DNA of 64,000 nucleotides from Deltaproteobacteria bacterium (GCA_021780755.1 JAJXYF010000013.1:55332-119331); one strand, 5' to 3'; positions 38,751-49,986 are shown, counted from the stretch's first letter. Notes: generated from the sequence alone by a model not told the origin. A program made the numbers and translations.

Positions 38751-41700
38751 TGAACTTTTCCGAGATCTTCATTCGCAGGCCGGTCGCGACCACGCTGTTG
38801 ACGGTGGCAATCGCGCTGGCGGGCGCGGTCGCGTTTCGACTGCTGCCGGTGGCGCCGCTGCCGGAGGTCGATTTTCCGACGATCCAGGTTAGCAGCAGTC
38901 TGCCCGGCGCGAGTCCCGAGACGATGGCGTCATCGGTGGCGACTCCATTGGAGCGCCAGTTCGGGCGCATCGCGGGACTGACCGAATTGACGTCAACGAG
39001 TTCGCTCGGATCGACCAACATCGTGCTGCAGTTCGATTTGAACCGGAATATCGATGCGGCGGCGCGCGACGTGCAGGCCGCGATCAACGCGGCGCGGAGC
39101 GAACTGCCGACGAATCTGCCGAGCAACCCGAGTTACAAAAAGGTGAATCCGGCGGACGCGCCGATCCTGATCCTGGCGCTCACGTCGAAAACCCTACGGC
39201 GCGGCCTGATTTACGATGCGGCGTCGTCGATCCTGGCGCAGAAGCTGGCGCAAATCCAGGGCGTCGGGCAGGTTACGGTGGGCGGCAGCGCGCTGCCCGG
39301 GGTCCGCGTTGAGCTGAATCTAACCGCGCTGAACAACTATGGAATCGGACTCGAGCAGGTTCGCACGGCGCTCAGCAACGCCAACGCGAACCGACCCAAG
39401 GGCGAGGTGGCCGATGCGACCACATCGTGGGCGCTCAGTACGACCGACCAGCTCCTGAGCGCCGACCAGTACCGACCGCTGATCGTGGCGTACAACAACG
39501 GCGCCCCGGTGCGCCTGGGTGACATCGCGGATGTGCAGGATTCGGTCGAAGACGTGCGCAACGCGGGGATGGTCGATGGCGTCGCGTCGGTAATGATCAT
39601 CATTTTCCGGCAGCCGGGCGCCAATATCATCGACGCGGTCGATCGGGTGTTGGCGGACCTGCCGCAATTGCAGGCCGCGATCGCGCCGGCGATCAGGATG
39701 TCGGTAGTGCTCGATCGCACGACGACGATCCGGGCGTCGGTGCATGACGTGGAGGTTACGCTGCTCATCTCGATCGTACTGGTCATCCTGGTGGTTTTTC
39801 TTTTTCTGCGGAACTGGCGCGCGACGCTGATTCCCGGGGTGGTAGTCCCGGTTTCGCTGATCGGCACCTTCGGCGTGATGTACTTGTGCGGATACAGCCT
39901 GGACAACCTGTCGTTGATGGCGCTGACGATCTCGACCGGCTTCGTGGTTGACGACGCGATCGTGGTAATCGAAAACGTCTCGCGGTATCGGGAACAGGGC
40001 ATGGCGCCGTTCGAGGCGGCGGTGCGCGGGGCGCGCGAAATCGGCTTCACGGTGGTGTCGATCAGCGTCTCGCTAGTGGCAGTGTTCATCCCGATATTGA
40101 TGATGGGCGGAATCGTCGGCCGCCTGTTCCGCGAATTCGCGGTCACGCTGTCAACGGCGGTCGCGGTCTCGCTGGTGGTATCGCTGACGACGACGCCAAT
40201 GATGTGCGCCCGGCTGTTGCGGCCGGAAGCGGAGGAGCGGCGCGGGCGCTTTTACCGGATGAGCCAGGGGATTTTCGACCGAGCGCTAAGTGGCTATTCG
40301 GCGGGTCTTGAATGGGTACTGCGGCATTCGCGCCTGACGTTGGGAGTGGCGCTGGCCACGCTGGGATTGAGCGTGTATCTGTTCGCGGTCATTCCCAAAG
40401 GATTTTTCCCGCAGCAGGACACCGGGCGCCTGATGGGCGCGATTCAGGCGGACCAGGACACCTCCTTTCAGGCGATGCGCGATCGGCTTACCCAATTCGT
40501 TGGAGTGATTAAAGACGACCCGGCGGTCGATCACGTGATTGGATTTGCGGGGGGCAGCGGTGGCGCCAGCAGCACCAATTCGGCACGGATGTTTATCGCG
40601 CTGAAACCGCTGGCGCAGAGGAAGATCGGCGCCGACCTGGTGATCGCGCGGTTGCACAAAGAGACCTCGCACATCGCGGGGGCGACGCTGTATCTCCAGG
40701 CCGTGCAGGACCTGCGGATCGGTGGCCGAGCGAGCAACGCGCTCTATCAATACACCGTGCAGGGATCCGATTTGGCGGAACTGAATCTATGGGCGCCGCG
40801 GCTGCTGCAGAAAATGCGGAGAATGCCGACACTGACCGACGTAAATAGCGATCAGCAGAACAGCGGCCTGCAGGCCGCGCTGGTGATGGACCGCGACGTG
40901 GCCTCGCGGCTCGGCCTGACGCAGCAGGTCATTGACGATACCCTGTACGACGCGTTCGGCCAGCGGCAGGTCTCGACCATGTACACGCCGTTGAACCAAT
41001 ATCACGTGGTGATGGAGGCGGCACCGCAGTATTGGCAGAACCCGGCGTCGCTCTCACAGCTATACGTGCGATCGCCGACCAACGCCGAGGTGCAGCTGAG
41101 TACATTTACGCATTACGCGCTGGACACCACAGCGCTTTCGGTGAACCACCAGGGGCAGTTTCCGAGCGTAACGATCTCGTTCAACCTGGCGCCGGGCGTG
41201 GCGTTGGGGCAGGCAGTCGAAGCGATCGATGCGATGCAGCGCAAGATCGGGCTGCCGAGCGGCATTCACGGCAGTTTTGCTGGAACGGCACAGGCCTTTC
41301 AGGACTCGCTGGCAAACGAGCCGATGCTGGTGTTGGCCGCATTGTGCGCGGTGTACATCGTGTTGGGGATTCTGTACGAGAGCTACGTTCATCCGATAAC
41401 GATTCTCTCGACGCTGCCGTCGGCAGGGGTGGGGGCGCTGCTGGCGCTGATGATTTGCCGCATCGACCTGACCGTCATCGCGCTGATTGGAATCATCCTG
41501 CTGATCGGTATCGTCAAGAAAAACGCGATCATGATGATCGACTTCGCACTGGAGGCGGAGCGCAAGCATGGCAAGTCTTCGCTGGAAGCTATCGAGGAGG
41601 CGTGCCGCTTGCGATTTCGGCCGATCATGATGACGACGATGGCGGCGCTGCTCGGGGCGTTACCGCTGGCGATCGGGATCGGCACCGGATCCGAACTGCG

Positions 41701-41869
41701 GCGGCCGCTCGGAATCGCGATTGTCGGCGGTTTGATCGTGAGCCAGATGCTCACGCTTTTTACTACGCCAGTGATTTACTTATACATGGACCGGCTTCGC
41801 CTATGGGGCGAGAACCTGCGCCGGCGACCTTCACGAAAGCCAGCGATCGCGCCGGGGATCGCGACCTAA
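38750..41869 (+). CDS. RND efflux permease (MdtB/C type), second of two
   Basis: 1039 aa; FIRRPVATTLLTVAIALAGAVAFRLLPVAPLPEVDFPTIQV; translationally coupled to the previous gene. Confidence 0.96.
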   Translation: MNFSEIFIRRPVATTLLTVAIALAGAVAFRLLPVAPLPEVDFPTIQVSSSLPGASPETMASSVATPLERQFGRIAGLTELTSTSSLGSTNIVLQFDLNRNIDAAARDVQAAINAARSELPTNLPSNPSYKKVNPADAPILILALTSKTLRRGLIYDAASSILAQKLAQIQGVGQVTVGGSALPGVRVELNLTALNNYGIGLEQVRTALSNANANRPKGEVADATTSWALSTTDQLLSADQYRPLIVAYNNGAPVRLGDIADVQDSVEDVRNAGMVDGVASVMIIIFRQPGANIIDAVDRVLADLPQLQAAIAPAIRMSVVLDRTTTIRASVHDVEVTLLISIVLVILVVFLFLRNWRATLIPGVVVPVSLIGTFGVMYLCGYSLDNLSLMALTISTGFVVDDAIVVIENVSRYREQGMAPFEAAVRGAREIGFTVVSISVSLVAVFIPILMMGGIVGRLFREFAVTLSTAVAVSLVVSLTTTPMMCARLLRPEAEERRGRFYRMSQGIFDRALSGYSAGLEWVLRHSRLTLGVALATLGLSVYLFAVIPKGFFPQQDTGRLMGAIQADQDTSFQAMRDRLTQFVGVIKDDPAVDHVIGFAGGSGGASSTNSARMFIALKPLAQRKIGADLVIARLHKETSHIAGATLYLQAVQDLRIGGRASNALYQYTVQGSDLAELNLWAPRLLQKMRRMPTLTDVNSDQQNSGLQAALVMDRDVASRLGLTQQVIDDTLYDAFGQRQVSTMYTPLNQYHVVMEAAPQYWQNPASLSQLYVRSPTNAEVQLSTFTHYALDTTALSVNHQGQFPSVTISFNLAPGVALGQAVEAIDAMQRKIGLPSGIHGSFAGTAQAFQDSLANEPMLVLAALCAVYIVLGILYESYVHPITILSTLPSAGVGALLALMICRIDLTVIALIGIILLIGIVKKNAIMMIDFALEAERKHGKSSLEAIEEACRLRFRPIMMTTMAALLGALPLAIGIGTGSELRRPLGIAIVGGLIVSQMLTLFTTPVIYLYMDRLRLWGENLRRRPSRKPAIAPGIAT

Positions 41870-41975
41870 CGCCGAGCGACGCAACATGGGCCGATCGTCC
41901 TCGACCACGATCGGACTATACATTCAGTATTATCGATAACCTTCAGTTCCGCATGCCGAGTGGCTAATCAGAAAA

Positions 41976-41996
41976 CCGCGACGGGATTCGTCGCGG
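41976..41996 (+). terminator. Hairpin 3' of the RND operon
   Basis: CCGCGACG-GGATT-CGTCGCGG preceded by AAAA; no strong T-tract. Confidence 0.5.
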
Positions 41997-42149
41997 CCTC
42001 ATAACGGATCGATCTTCCACTTACCTGTGAAGTAATTGCGGGCGCGGAGGAATCGGCGACATTTCACGGTGGGGCCGGGTGCGAGCTTTTGCGACCTTGT
42101 AGTGTGCCCAGAAATTATGCAACTGAGTTAGTAGCACGAGTCTACTGCG

Positions 42150-42995
42150 GTGGATAACCGGCGGCCCGAGGCGTTCGGTGGCCAGTTGGAGGTTATGATG
42201 CAGCGCGCACGCATAAACGGAACTGAACTCGCCTACGAAATCCGCGGAGCGGGTGACCCACTGGTGATGATTCACGGCGCGCAAGGCGATCAAACGATGT
42301 TCACCGGCCTCGCATCCGCGTATGCGAGTCACTTTCGTGTGCTCACATTCGATCAACGCGGTTCGGGACTGAGCGAGAAGCCGGACATGGACTACAGCAT
42401 CGCGATGCTGGCGGATGACACCGCGGCACTGATGGAGCATGCGGGGTTCAGCGCCGCGCACGTAATTGGGGTCTCGATGGGCGGAATGATCGCGCAAGAG
42501 TTTGCGCTTCGTCATCCGCACAAGGTCAGATCGCTGGTGCTGGGATGCACCACGGCGGGTGGCCCCCGGGCAATTCGGATGGGCGGTGAGGCGTTGGCGG
42601 CGGCCTATTCGACCGCAGCGATTTCAGCCGAAGAGCGCGGCCGAGCGTTGGCCGAAGCGGCGTTTACGAAAGGCTATATCGAGCGCCATCCGGAGTTGAT
42701 TCCGGCGATGATCGAGGCGCGCCGTCAGCGGCCAATCGATCCGGTGGCGCTGGAACATCGGATGCAGGCGGTGTTGAAGCATGACACCTACGATCGACTT
42801 CCGCGGATTAGCTGCCGCACCCTGGTCATTACCGGCAGGGACGATTTGCTCATCTCGTGGGAAAACTCGCGGATGCTGGCGCAACGGATTCCCGGCGCGG
42901 AACTGATAATACTCGAACCGGCGGGACATTGTTTCTGGCTCGAGCAACCCGCGGAGGCGTCGGCGGCGATTCTGCATTTTCTGCAAGCGGACTGA
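42150..42995 (+). CDS. Alpha/beta hydrolase
   Basis: PLVMIHGAQGDQTMFTGL, RVLTFDQRGSGLSEKPD, VIGVSMGGMIAQEFA; true start may be an internal ATG. Confidence 0.92.
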   Translation: MDNRRPEAFGGQLEVMMQRARINGTELAYEIRGAGDPLVMIHGAQGDQTMFTGLASAYASHFRVLTFDQRGSGLSEKPDMDYSIAMLADDTAALMEHAGFSAAHVIGVSMGGMIAQEFALRHPHKVRSLVLGCTTAGGPRAIRMGGEALAAAYSTAAISAEERGRALAEAAFTKGYIERHPELIPAMIEARRQRPIDPVALEHRMQAVLKHDTYDRLPRISCRTLVITGRDDLLISWENSRMLAQRIPGAELIILEPAGHCFWLEQPAEASAAILHFLQAD

Positions 42996-43175
42996 GAAAG
43001 CGGCAAGCAGTCAGCGCAGACGCGGATGATCACATTCAGAACGGCGACCGCATTCCACGCCGGGGCCGGACCACGAATCCGCATGTCACACGCGTGGGTT
43101 CATCGCCCCGGTTAGGTGAGGTCGGGACGCGCCGCTGCCGTCGCGCGGCACGCAGCGCCGCGGCAAACACGACGG

Positions 43176-44792
43176 TCAATGGCCGGAAATACCGTCCGCT
43201 GCGCGATTGCGCTGCAACAGCAGGAAGGATGGGATCAGGAATATCATGACGATGGCCAGCATCCGGTAAATATCGTTGAACGAGAGCATCGCCGCCTGCG
43301 CCTGGATGGCGCCGTAGATCATCCCGAGTCCCTGTTTTTGTCCGGACACGATTTGCGGCAGGTAGTTGAAACTCGGCGACCCCGCCTGGGGCCGCGCCAT
43401 GTTACTCAGTCGCCAGGCGTCGAATACCGAGAAGTGTTCGACGAGGGTCGATTGATGGATCTGTTGTTGGCTGATTAGTACGTTCGTCATGTAGGCAATT
43501 CCGACGGCTGCGCCGGTATTGCGCATCATGTTGAAGAGACTGGAGGCATAGCCCATCCGCTCGCGCGCCACGCATGAGAGGGCGGCCGCGGACGCGGTGG
43601 GGAAAATCATGCCGAGGCCCAGGCCCATGATCGCATTCGGCCAGATCACCGCCCACATGCTGACCTGCAAGTTCCATCCGGACATCGCCCAGAGTGATAT
43701 AGCCACGAAGGTGAATCCGACGCCGATAAACTTGCGGGTGTCGATGCGAGTGCGGGCCAATTGCCCCACCATCATCATCGAGAACATCGAGCCGAGACCG
43801 CGTGGGGCCTGGACCAGGCCGGCCCTCCAGGCGTTGTAGCCCATCAGTTCCTGCAGAAAGACGGGATTGAGCAAGAGGCTGCCGAAGAGCACGAAACTCA
43901 TACCGACGATAACCACGACCGCGATCGTAAAGGAGCGCTCGCCGAGGATGCGCAGGTCAACGATCGGATCGGAGAAGTGCAACTCACGGTGGGCGAGCGT
44001 GATAAATGAGAGCGCCGATATCGCGGTCGCATAGACCACCCAGGGGGACGCGAACCAATCGGCGCGCTGGCCGCGGTCGAGCACGATCTGGAGCAACCCG
44101 AGGCTGAGCACCAGTGAAATAATTCCGAGATAGTCAACGTGGCCGCCGCGGGCTCGGCGTTCGCGGAGGAAGGGCGGATCGTGGACGAAGACGAAGACCA
44201 TCAGGAAGGCGATCGCGCCGAGGGGCAGGTTGATGTAAAAATTCCAGCGCCAGTTCCAATTGTCGGTGATCCAGCCGCCGAGCGTGGGACCGAGAATCGG
44301 CGCGGTCATCAGCCCCATCCCCCACACGGCCATGCCCATCTGCTGCTCTTCGGGCGGAAAGGTCTCCATCAGGATGGCTTGCGAGGAGGGAATCATGGCG
44401 GCGCCGGCGGCGCCCTGGAGCAGGCGAAAAATCACCATCTGGGTGAGCGAGTGGGCCGCGCCGCAAAGCGCGGAGGCACCGACGAATACGGACATGGAGA
44501 ACAGGAAATAACGCTTGCGGCCGAAGCGCGAGGAAATCCAGCCGGTCATCGGAATCATGACGCCGTTGGCGACGAGATAGCTGGTGAGTACCCATGCAAT
44601 CTCATCGACGCTGGCGGAAAACGTCCCCTGCATGTGGGGCAGCGCGACATTGATTATCGAAGTATCGAGCACCTCGAGCGTGGTGCCGAGCATGACCGCG
44701 AGCGCGATTAGCCATTTGTGCGGCGATGCGGCATGCGCCGCGGCCGTGAGACCAGGATCCGGCGCCTGCGCTGCCATATCATTCAATTCCAT
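43176..44792 (-). CDS. DHA2 family (EmrB/QacA) MFS transporter
   Basis: LIALAVMLGTTLEVLDTSIINVALPHMQGTFSASVDEIAWVLTSYLVANGVMIPMTGWIS. Confidence 0.94.
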   Translation of the reverse strand: MELNDMAAQAPDPGLTAAAHAASPHKWLIALAVMLGTTLEVLDTSIINVALPHMQGTFSASVDEIAWVLTSYLVANGVMIPMTGWISSRFGRKRYFLFSMSVFVGASALCGAAHSLTQMVIFRLLQGAAGAAMIPSSQAILMETFPPEEQQMGMAVWGMGLMTAPILGPTLGGWITDNWNWRWNFYINLPLGAIAFLMVFVFVHDPPFLRERRARGGHVDYLGIISLVLSLGLLQIVLDRGQRADWFASPWVVYATAISALSFITLAHRELHFSDPIVDLRILGERSFTIAVVVIVGMSFVLFGSLLLNPVFLQELMGYNAWRAGLVQAPRGLGSMFSMMMVGQLARTRIDTRKFIGVGFTFVAISLWAMSGWNLQVSMWAVIWPNAIMGLGLGMIFPTASAAALSCVARERMGYASSLFNMMRNTGAAVGIAYMTNVLISQQQIHQSTLVEHFSVFDAWRLSNMARPQAGSPSFNYLPQIVSGQKQGLGMIYGAIQAQAAMLSFNDIYRMLAIVMIFLIPSFLLLQRNRAADGISGH

Positions 44793-44911
44793 GGCACCGG
44801 ATCCAATTTGCGTTTCGCCGCCTGGGTTGGGTAGCCGACAAATGAGATACACGGGCGCGGATGCGCCGCCGGTAGCACACGGTCGATGCGAATCTCACTC
44901 CGACGACGTGC

Positions 44912-45988
44912 TTACAATCCCGCGAAATGCGGCATGACCTCTTCCATCAGCATGCGCTGCGAATTCGCCCACCCCTCGGAATTTTCCAATTGATCGAAAG
45001 TGAGTACGAGCAGGCATCCGAAGCCGCCGGTATCCTGGTGCATTCTGCCGAGCTTCTCAACCACGGTATTGGGCGAACCGACGAGCCAGCAGTGGTCGGC
45101 CATGTACTCAATAGTCACATCGGAATCCGGCACTTCAGGATGATGTTTGAACAAACTGACCATGCCGAAGGAGCGGAATAGCGGGAGCAGGTACTCGCGA
45201 TAGACGCGGCCGAGCATGCCGTTGACGGCCTGCTTTCGCGCCTCCTTGTCAGTCTCCGCAATATATACTTCACGCGAGACCCGCCAATCGGCGCGCGACG
45301 GCGTGCGGCCGGCTTTTTCGGCACCGGCAACTACCGCCTGCCAGTGAGTCTTCAAATAGCTATCGCTAAGCGCGACGCTCATCGGCATGAAGCCGCGTTC
45401 GCCGGCGAATTTCAGAGTATCCGAGCCCGGCGTCAGACCGGCAATTCCGATCGGCGGATGCGGTTTCTGAAACGGGCGGATGTGGAACTTCAAGACGTCG
45501 AGCATCGTATCGATGCGGTTTACGGTCCAATACTTGCCGACGTATTCGAAGGGCTCGGTGCTTTCCCATAGGCGCAGGATGATGTCGAGGGCCTCGATCA
45601 TCATACGGCGATTTTCACCGCCGACGCCATCGACGTTGAAGAGCTTCCAATCGCTCGGCAGCCCGCTGGTGCCGACACCGAACATGAATCGTCCCTGCGC
45701 CAGGTGGTCGAGGAACGCGACGCGATGGGCGAGTTCGACCGGGTGATGATAAGGGAGCAAGTGGGCACCGGGGCAAAGCTTGATCTGTTTGGTACGGAGC
45801 AAGCCCTGCGCAATGAGCAAATCGGGAGCCGGATTGGGCTCCCACGGGGCGGTGAAGTGTTCGCCCATCCAGGCTTCATGGAAGCCGAGCTGGTCGCAGA
45901 GTTCGAGATGTTGAAGGTCCCACTGATGACCCGCGTAAAGATCCCTCTCCGGCGGATGGGAGGGCATCATGAAGACACCGGCTTTCAT
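44912..45988 (-). CDS. LLM class flavin-dependent oxidoreductase
   Basis: MKAGVFMMPSHPPERDLYAGHQWDLQHLELCDQLGFHEAWMGEHFT. Confidence 0.92.
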   Translation of the reverse strand: MKAGVFMMPSHPPERDLYAGHQWDLQHLELCDQLGFHEAWMGEHFTAPWEPNPAPDLLIAQGLLRTKQIKLCPGAHLLPYHHPVELAHRVAFLDHLAQGRFMFGVGTSGLPSDWKLFNVDGVGGENRRMMIEALDIILRLWESTEPFEYVGKYWTVNRIDTMLDVLKFHIRPFQKPHPPIGIAGLTPGSDTLKFAGERGFMPMSVALSDSYLKTHWQAVVAGAEKAGRTPSRADWRVSREVYIAETDKEARKQAVNGMLGRVYREYLLPLFRSFGMVSLFKHHPEVPDSDVTIEYMADHCWLVGSPNTVVEKLGRMHQDTGGFGCLLVLTFDQLENSEGWANSQRMLMEEVMPHFAGL

Positions 45989-46216
45989 ATCAGGCTCCTT
46001 TCGACAACTCCTTTTTGCATAGCACATCGACCGGGAAAGATCGTGGCGCGGGCGAAGATCGGCAGGCGCCCCCAGCCGGGCGGTTTTATCGAGGATTCCC
46101 TTTTGGCTCGGAGGCGGACTTAACTTCCTGTTGCAAACGGGGCGCGGTCCGCGCGAGTCTAAGTCGGTTTCGAGAGGGAAAATATCGGTTCATTTCGACA
46201 TAGGACGGAAACAATC

Positions 46217-46978
46217 ATGGCAGGAATAATGAAAGGCAAAGTCGCACTGGTTACCGGCGGGGGCTCGGGTATCGGACGCGCGACCGCACTGCGCCTGGCG
46301 CGGGAAGGCGCGAAGGTGATGATCGCGGATTACGTGCCCGAGGGCGCGGAGCGCACCGTCAAACTGATTAAGGACGCGGGCGGCGAGGCGAGCTGCCTGG
46401 TGGCCGATGTGGCGGTGACGCGGCAGGTCGAGATGATGGTCAACAAGACCGTCGAGACCTATGGCCGCATCGACGGCGCATTCAACAACGCCGGCATCGA
46501 GGGCGCGATGGGCGATACGGCGGCGTGCACGGAGGAGAATTTCGACCGCGTAATCGCGATCGATCTCAAGGCAGTCTGGCTGTGCATGAAGTACGAGATT
46601 CCCCAGATGCTCAAGCAGGGCGGCGGCGCGATCGTCAATACCGCCTCGATCGCGGGGCTGCTCGGCTTCAATAACATCCCGGCCTACGTCGCGGCGAAGC
46701 ATGGGGTGGTGGGTCTAACGCGGACCGCGGCGCTGGAATTCGCGCAGAAGAACATCCGCGTGAATTGCGTATGTCCGGGGGTCATCCGAACGCCGATGGT
46801 CGAACGGGCGATCGACAAGGGCGGCTTTACCGAGGCGGAAGTGATCGCCGGGGAGCCGATCGGGCGCCTTGGACAACCCGAGGAGATCGCCGAGGGCGTG
46901 CTGTGGCTGCTCTCCGACGCGTCTTCATTTGTCACCGGCCATCCGTTGACGATCGACGGCGGCTGGGCGGCGCGATAG
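46217..46978 (+). CDS. SDR family oxidoreductase (tandem copy 1)
   Basis: [50 protein letters not shown]. Confidence 0.95.
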   Translation: MAGIMKGKVALVTGGGSGIGRATALRLAREGAKVMIADYVPEGAERTVKLIKDAGGEASCLVADVAVTRQVEMMVNKTVETYGRIDGAFNNAGIEGAMGDTAACTEENFDRVIAIDLKAVWLCMKYEIPQMLKQGGGAIVNTASIAGLLGFNNIPAYVAAKHGVVGLTRTAALEFAQKNIRVNCVCPGVIRTPMVERAIDKGGFTEAEVIAGEPIGRLGQPEEIAEGVLWLLSDASSFVTGHPLTIDGGWAAR

Positions 46979-47015
46979 TTCGGCACCCAATCGAAAGGGA
47001 CACGGAGAAAAAATC

Positions 47016-47777
47016 ATGGCGGGAACGTTGCAGGGTAAAGTTGTACTAGTCACCGGCGGCGGATCGGGAATCGGCCGCGCGACGTCGCTCAGGCTCGCGC
47101 AGGAAGGGGCGAAGGTCATGATCGCCGACTACGTCGCCACGGGCGCGGAACGGACGGTAGCGATGATCAGGGAAGCCGGCGGCATCGCGAGCTGCGTGGC
47201 CGCGGACGTCTCGGTGACCAGCCAGGTCGAGATGATGGTCAACAAGACGGTCGAGACTTACGGCCGCATCGACGGAGCGTTCAACAACGCCGGGGTTGAG
47301 GGTCGCATGGCGGATACGGTCGCCGCAACCGAGGAAAATTTCGATCGGATAATCGCGATCAACCTCAAGGGCGTGTGGCTCTGCATGAAGTACGAAATTC
47401 CGCAGATGCTCAAGCAGGGCGGCGGCGCGATCGTCAACACCGCGTCGGCGGCGGGACTGGTGGGGGTGGAGGGGCTGTCAGCCTATAACGCCTCGAAGCA
47501 CGGCGTGATCGGCTTGACCAAGACGGCGGCGCTCGAGTTTGCGCAGAAGAACATTCGCGTGAATTGCGTCTGCCCGGGGCTAATCAACACGCCGATGGTC
47601 GCCCGCATGATCGATAGCGGCGGGATGAACGAGCAGGATTTCGTGGCGGCCGAGCCGGTCGGGCGGATGGGCAAGCCCGAAGAGATCGGCGAGGGGGTGG
47701 TGTGGCTGCTGTCGGATGCGGCGTCGTTCGTCACGGGCCATTCGATGGCGATCGACGGGGGCTGGGTCGCGCGTTAG
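47016..47777 (+). CDS. SDR family oxidoreductase (tandem copy 2)
   Basis: [33 protein letters not shown]; same length (253 aa) and highly similar to 46217-46978. Confidence 0.95.
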   Translation: MAGTLQGKVVLVTGGGSGIGRATSLRLAQEGAKVMIADYVATGAERTVAMIREAGGIASCVAADVSVTSQVEMMVNKTVETYGRIDGAFNNAGVEGRMADTVAATEENFDRIIAINLKGVWLCMKYEIPQMLKQGGGAIVNTASAAGLVGVEGLSAYNASKHGVIGLTKTAALEFAQKNIRVNCVCPGLINTPMVARMIDSGGMNEQDFVAAEPVGRMGKPEEIGEGVVWLLSDAASFVTGHSMAIDGGWVAR

Positions 47778-48193
47778 GCATTTCCGGGTTCCCGCGTCGA
47801 GCGGCGCGGGAATCCGCCTGGGCGTCACAATCCGAGGCCGCCACCTTCAAACACTTCAGCAACGGCACGTTGGGCATCGGTACCGTGCCGACGGCGTGGA
47901 CGGTAGCGGCGCTAGCGGTAAGCAGGTCGGCGGTTGACTGGATCATGGTGTAGCGCGCATTGGCGAGAATACAACTCGCTGATCGAATTGCGCGTGGTAC
48001 TCGAATTCCCCGTCGCAAGGGGACTGAAACCAAGTCCTTACAGACCTGTTGTTGCGAGGATTTTCATGAATCTTCGATCAGCTTTGAACGCTTGAAGCGC
48101 GGATCGTCCGCTTCGTTTCAGGCGCTCACCGGATGCGCCGTTTCTATGCTAGCCTCGCGACCGCCTCGATCACTTTTGAGGAGGGATTTGGTT

Positions 48194-49501
48194 ATGGCGG
48201 CAAACGACGCTGTTGACTATGACGCCCTCGTGCGGGAAGACCGTGTACATTCACGCGTCTATACCGACCCTCGCGTCTTCGAAGACGAAATGGAGCGGGT
48301 CTTTCATCGCGGCTGGGTCTTTGTCGGCCACGCGAGCGAAATCCCCGAACCCGGCGATTACCGGCTGGCCTGGGTCGGACGCTATCCGATCATCATGGTG
48401 CGCGGCGACGACGGCGAGGTGAAGCTGCTGTCGAACCGCTGCCGACATCGCGCGAACACGGTGTGCCAGATCGAGCGGGGCAACGCGCGGTTCTTCCGCT
48501 GCGATTACCATGGGTGGATCTATCGCAACAACGGCGATCTCGCTTCGGTCAGCTACGCGGAAGCCTACGATCGATCTTTCCGCAAAGAGGATTACGGACT
48601 GATACCGCTGCCGCGGATGGACAGCTATCGCGGCTTCGTCTTCGGCAGCATAGCGCCGTCGGGGATGAGCCTGCGGGACTACCTGGGCAAGGCCGCCGAA
48701 CAGATCGATTTGTTCGTTGACCTTTCGCCGGAGGGTGAGATCGACGCACGCGGCGGCATCCACAAGTACAGCTATCGCGGCAACTGGAAGCTCCAGATCG
48801 AAAATTCGATGGATGGGTATCATCCGAACTTCGTGCACAAGACCTTTTTCGGGATGCTACGGCGCAAGGGCATGCAGAACGCGACCGCGAATTTCGGCGG
48901 GCGCTCGATCGCGGTCACGCGCGATTTTGGCCACGGGCATGTGATGCTCGATTACCGCGAATGTAATCGCAAGGCGCCGATTCTGAGCGTTGCGCCGGGC
49001 GCGCCGGAATACCGCGCGAGCATGGTGGCGCGCTACGGTGCCGAACGTGCCGCGGAAATTATCAGCAGCGGCGGCACGCATCTGCTGGTCTTTCCCAACC
49101 TGGTCATGATCGGCGTGCAGCTCCGTGTGGTGCGGCCGATCAGCGCCGACCAGACCGAAGTCTATCTGTATCCGACGCTGCTCAAAGGCGTCAGCCCGGA
49201 TCTGAACCAATGGCGCCTGCGCGGCCATGAGAGCTTTTTCGGGCCGGCCGGCTTTGGCGCGCCTGACGATCTCGAGATGTTCGAGCGGCTGCAGATGGGA
49301 CTCAAGAACGAACTCGATCCGTGGCTGATTCTTTCGCGCGGAATGCATCGCGAACACCGCGAGCCCGACGGCACGCGCGTCGGCCATGTCACCGACGAGG
49401 TCACGCAGCGCGGCATCTTCAGGGAATGGAAACGGGTGATGACCGGACGCGAGGACGAAACGGAGCACGCTGAGAACGCGCGGCTGGCGGCCGTCGATTG
49501 A
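48194..49501 (+). CDS. Aromatic ring-hydroxylating dioxygenase, Rieske alpha subunit
   Basis: LLSNRCRHRANTVCQIERGNARFFRCDYHGWIYRNNGDL Rieske motif; ATG at 48194. Confidence 0.94.
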   Translation: MAANDAVDYDALVREDRVHSRVYTDPRVFEDEMERVFHRGWVFVGHASEIPEPGDYRLAWVGRYPIIMVRGDDGEVKLLSNRCRHRANTVCQIERGNARFFRCDYHGWIYRNNGDLASVSYAEAYDRSFRKEDYGLIPLPRMDSYRGFVFGSIAPSGMSLRDYLGKAAEQIDLFVDLSPEGEIDARGGIHKYSYRGNWKLQIENSMDGYHPNFVHKTFFGMLRRKGMQNATANFGGRSIAVTRDFGHGHVMLDYRECNRKAPILSVAPGAPEYRASMVARYGAERAAEIISSGGTHLLVFPNLVMIGVQLRVVRPISADQTEVYLYPTLLKGVSPDLNQWRLRGHESFFGPAGFGAPDDLEMFERLQMGLKNELDPWLILSRGMHREHREPDGTRVGHVTDEVTQRGIFREWKRVMTGREDETEHAENARLAAVD

Positions 49502-49986
49502 GCGGGGGCAGCGCGGTGGATAGTCAACGCGAGCGCATCGAGTCGTTCCTCTATTATGAGGCGCGGCTGATCGACGAACATAAGTACGACGAGTGGCTAT
49601 CGCTCTGGACGAAGGATGCGCTCTACTGGATACCGTGCAATTCCGACGACGCGGATCCCGCCCGGCAGGCGATGATCATTTACGATAATCGCGATCGGCT
49701 GGAAGAGCGCGTGCTGCGCCTGACCAGCACGGCGGCGTGGGCGCAACAGCCGCGCTCGCGCACGCGGCGGCTGCTATCGAATATCGAGTTCCGCCCGATC
49801 GAGAGCGGTTACGCGGTCGAAGCGAATTTCATCCTGGCGGAATTGCGTCGTTCGACGCAGGACATCTTTGCGGGCCGCGTGATTTATACGTTGCGCGCCA
49901 ACGGCGACAGTTTCAGCATCGCGCTCAAGAAGGTGCTGCTGCTGAACAATGACGAGGCCATCGGTAATCTTACATTCCTCGTTTGA
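49498..49986 (+). CDS. Aromatic ring-hydroxylating dioxygenase, beta subunit
   Basis: IESFLYYEARLIDEHKYDEWLSLWTKDALYWIP; overlaps the alpha subunit stop. Confidence 0.92.
   Translation: MSGGSAVDSQRERIESFLYYEARLIDEHKYDEWLSLWTKDALYWIPCNSDDADPARQAMIIYDNRDRLEERVLRLTSTAAWAQQPRSRTRRLLSNIEFRPIESGYAVEANFILAELRRSTQDIFAGRVIYTLRANGDSFSIALKKVLLLNNDEAIGNLTFLV

Noticed and set aside
34402-41869. RND efflux operon as a novel system
   Set aside because: Standard MdtABC-type arrangement (adaptor plus two permeases)
47994-48030. CRISPR array
   Set aside because: Only one repeat-like unit, no regular spacing, no cas genes in the window; kept only as a low-interest finding
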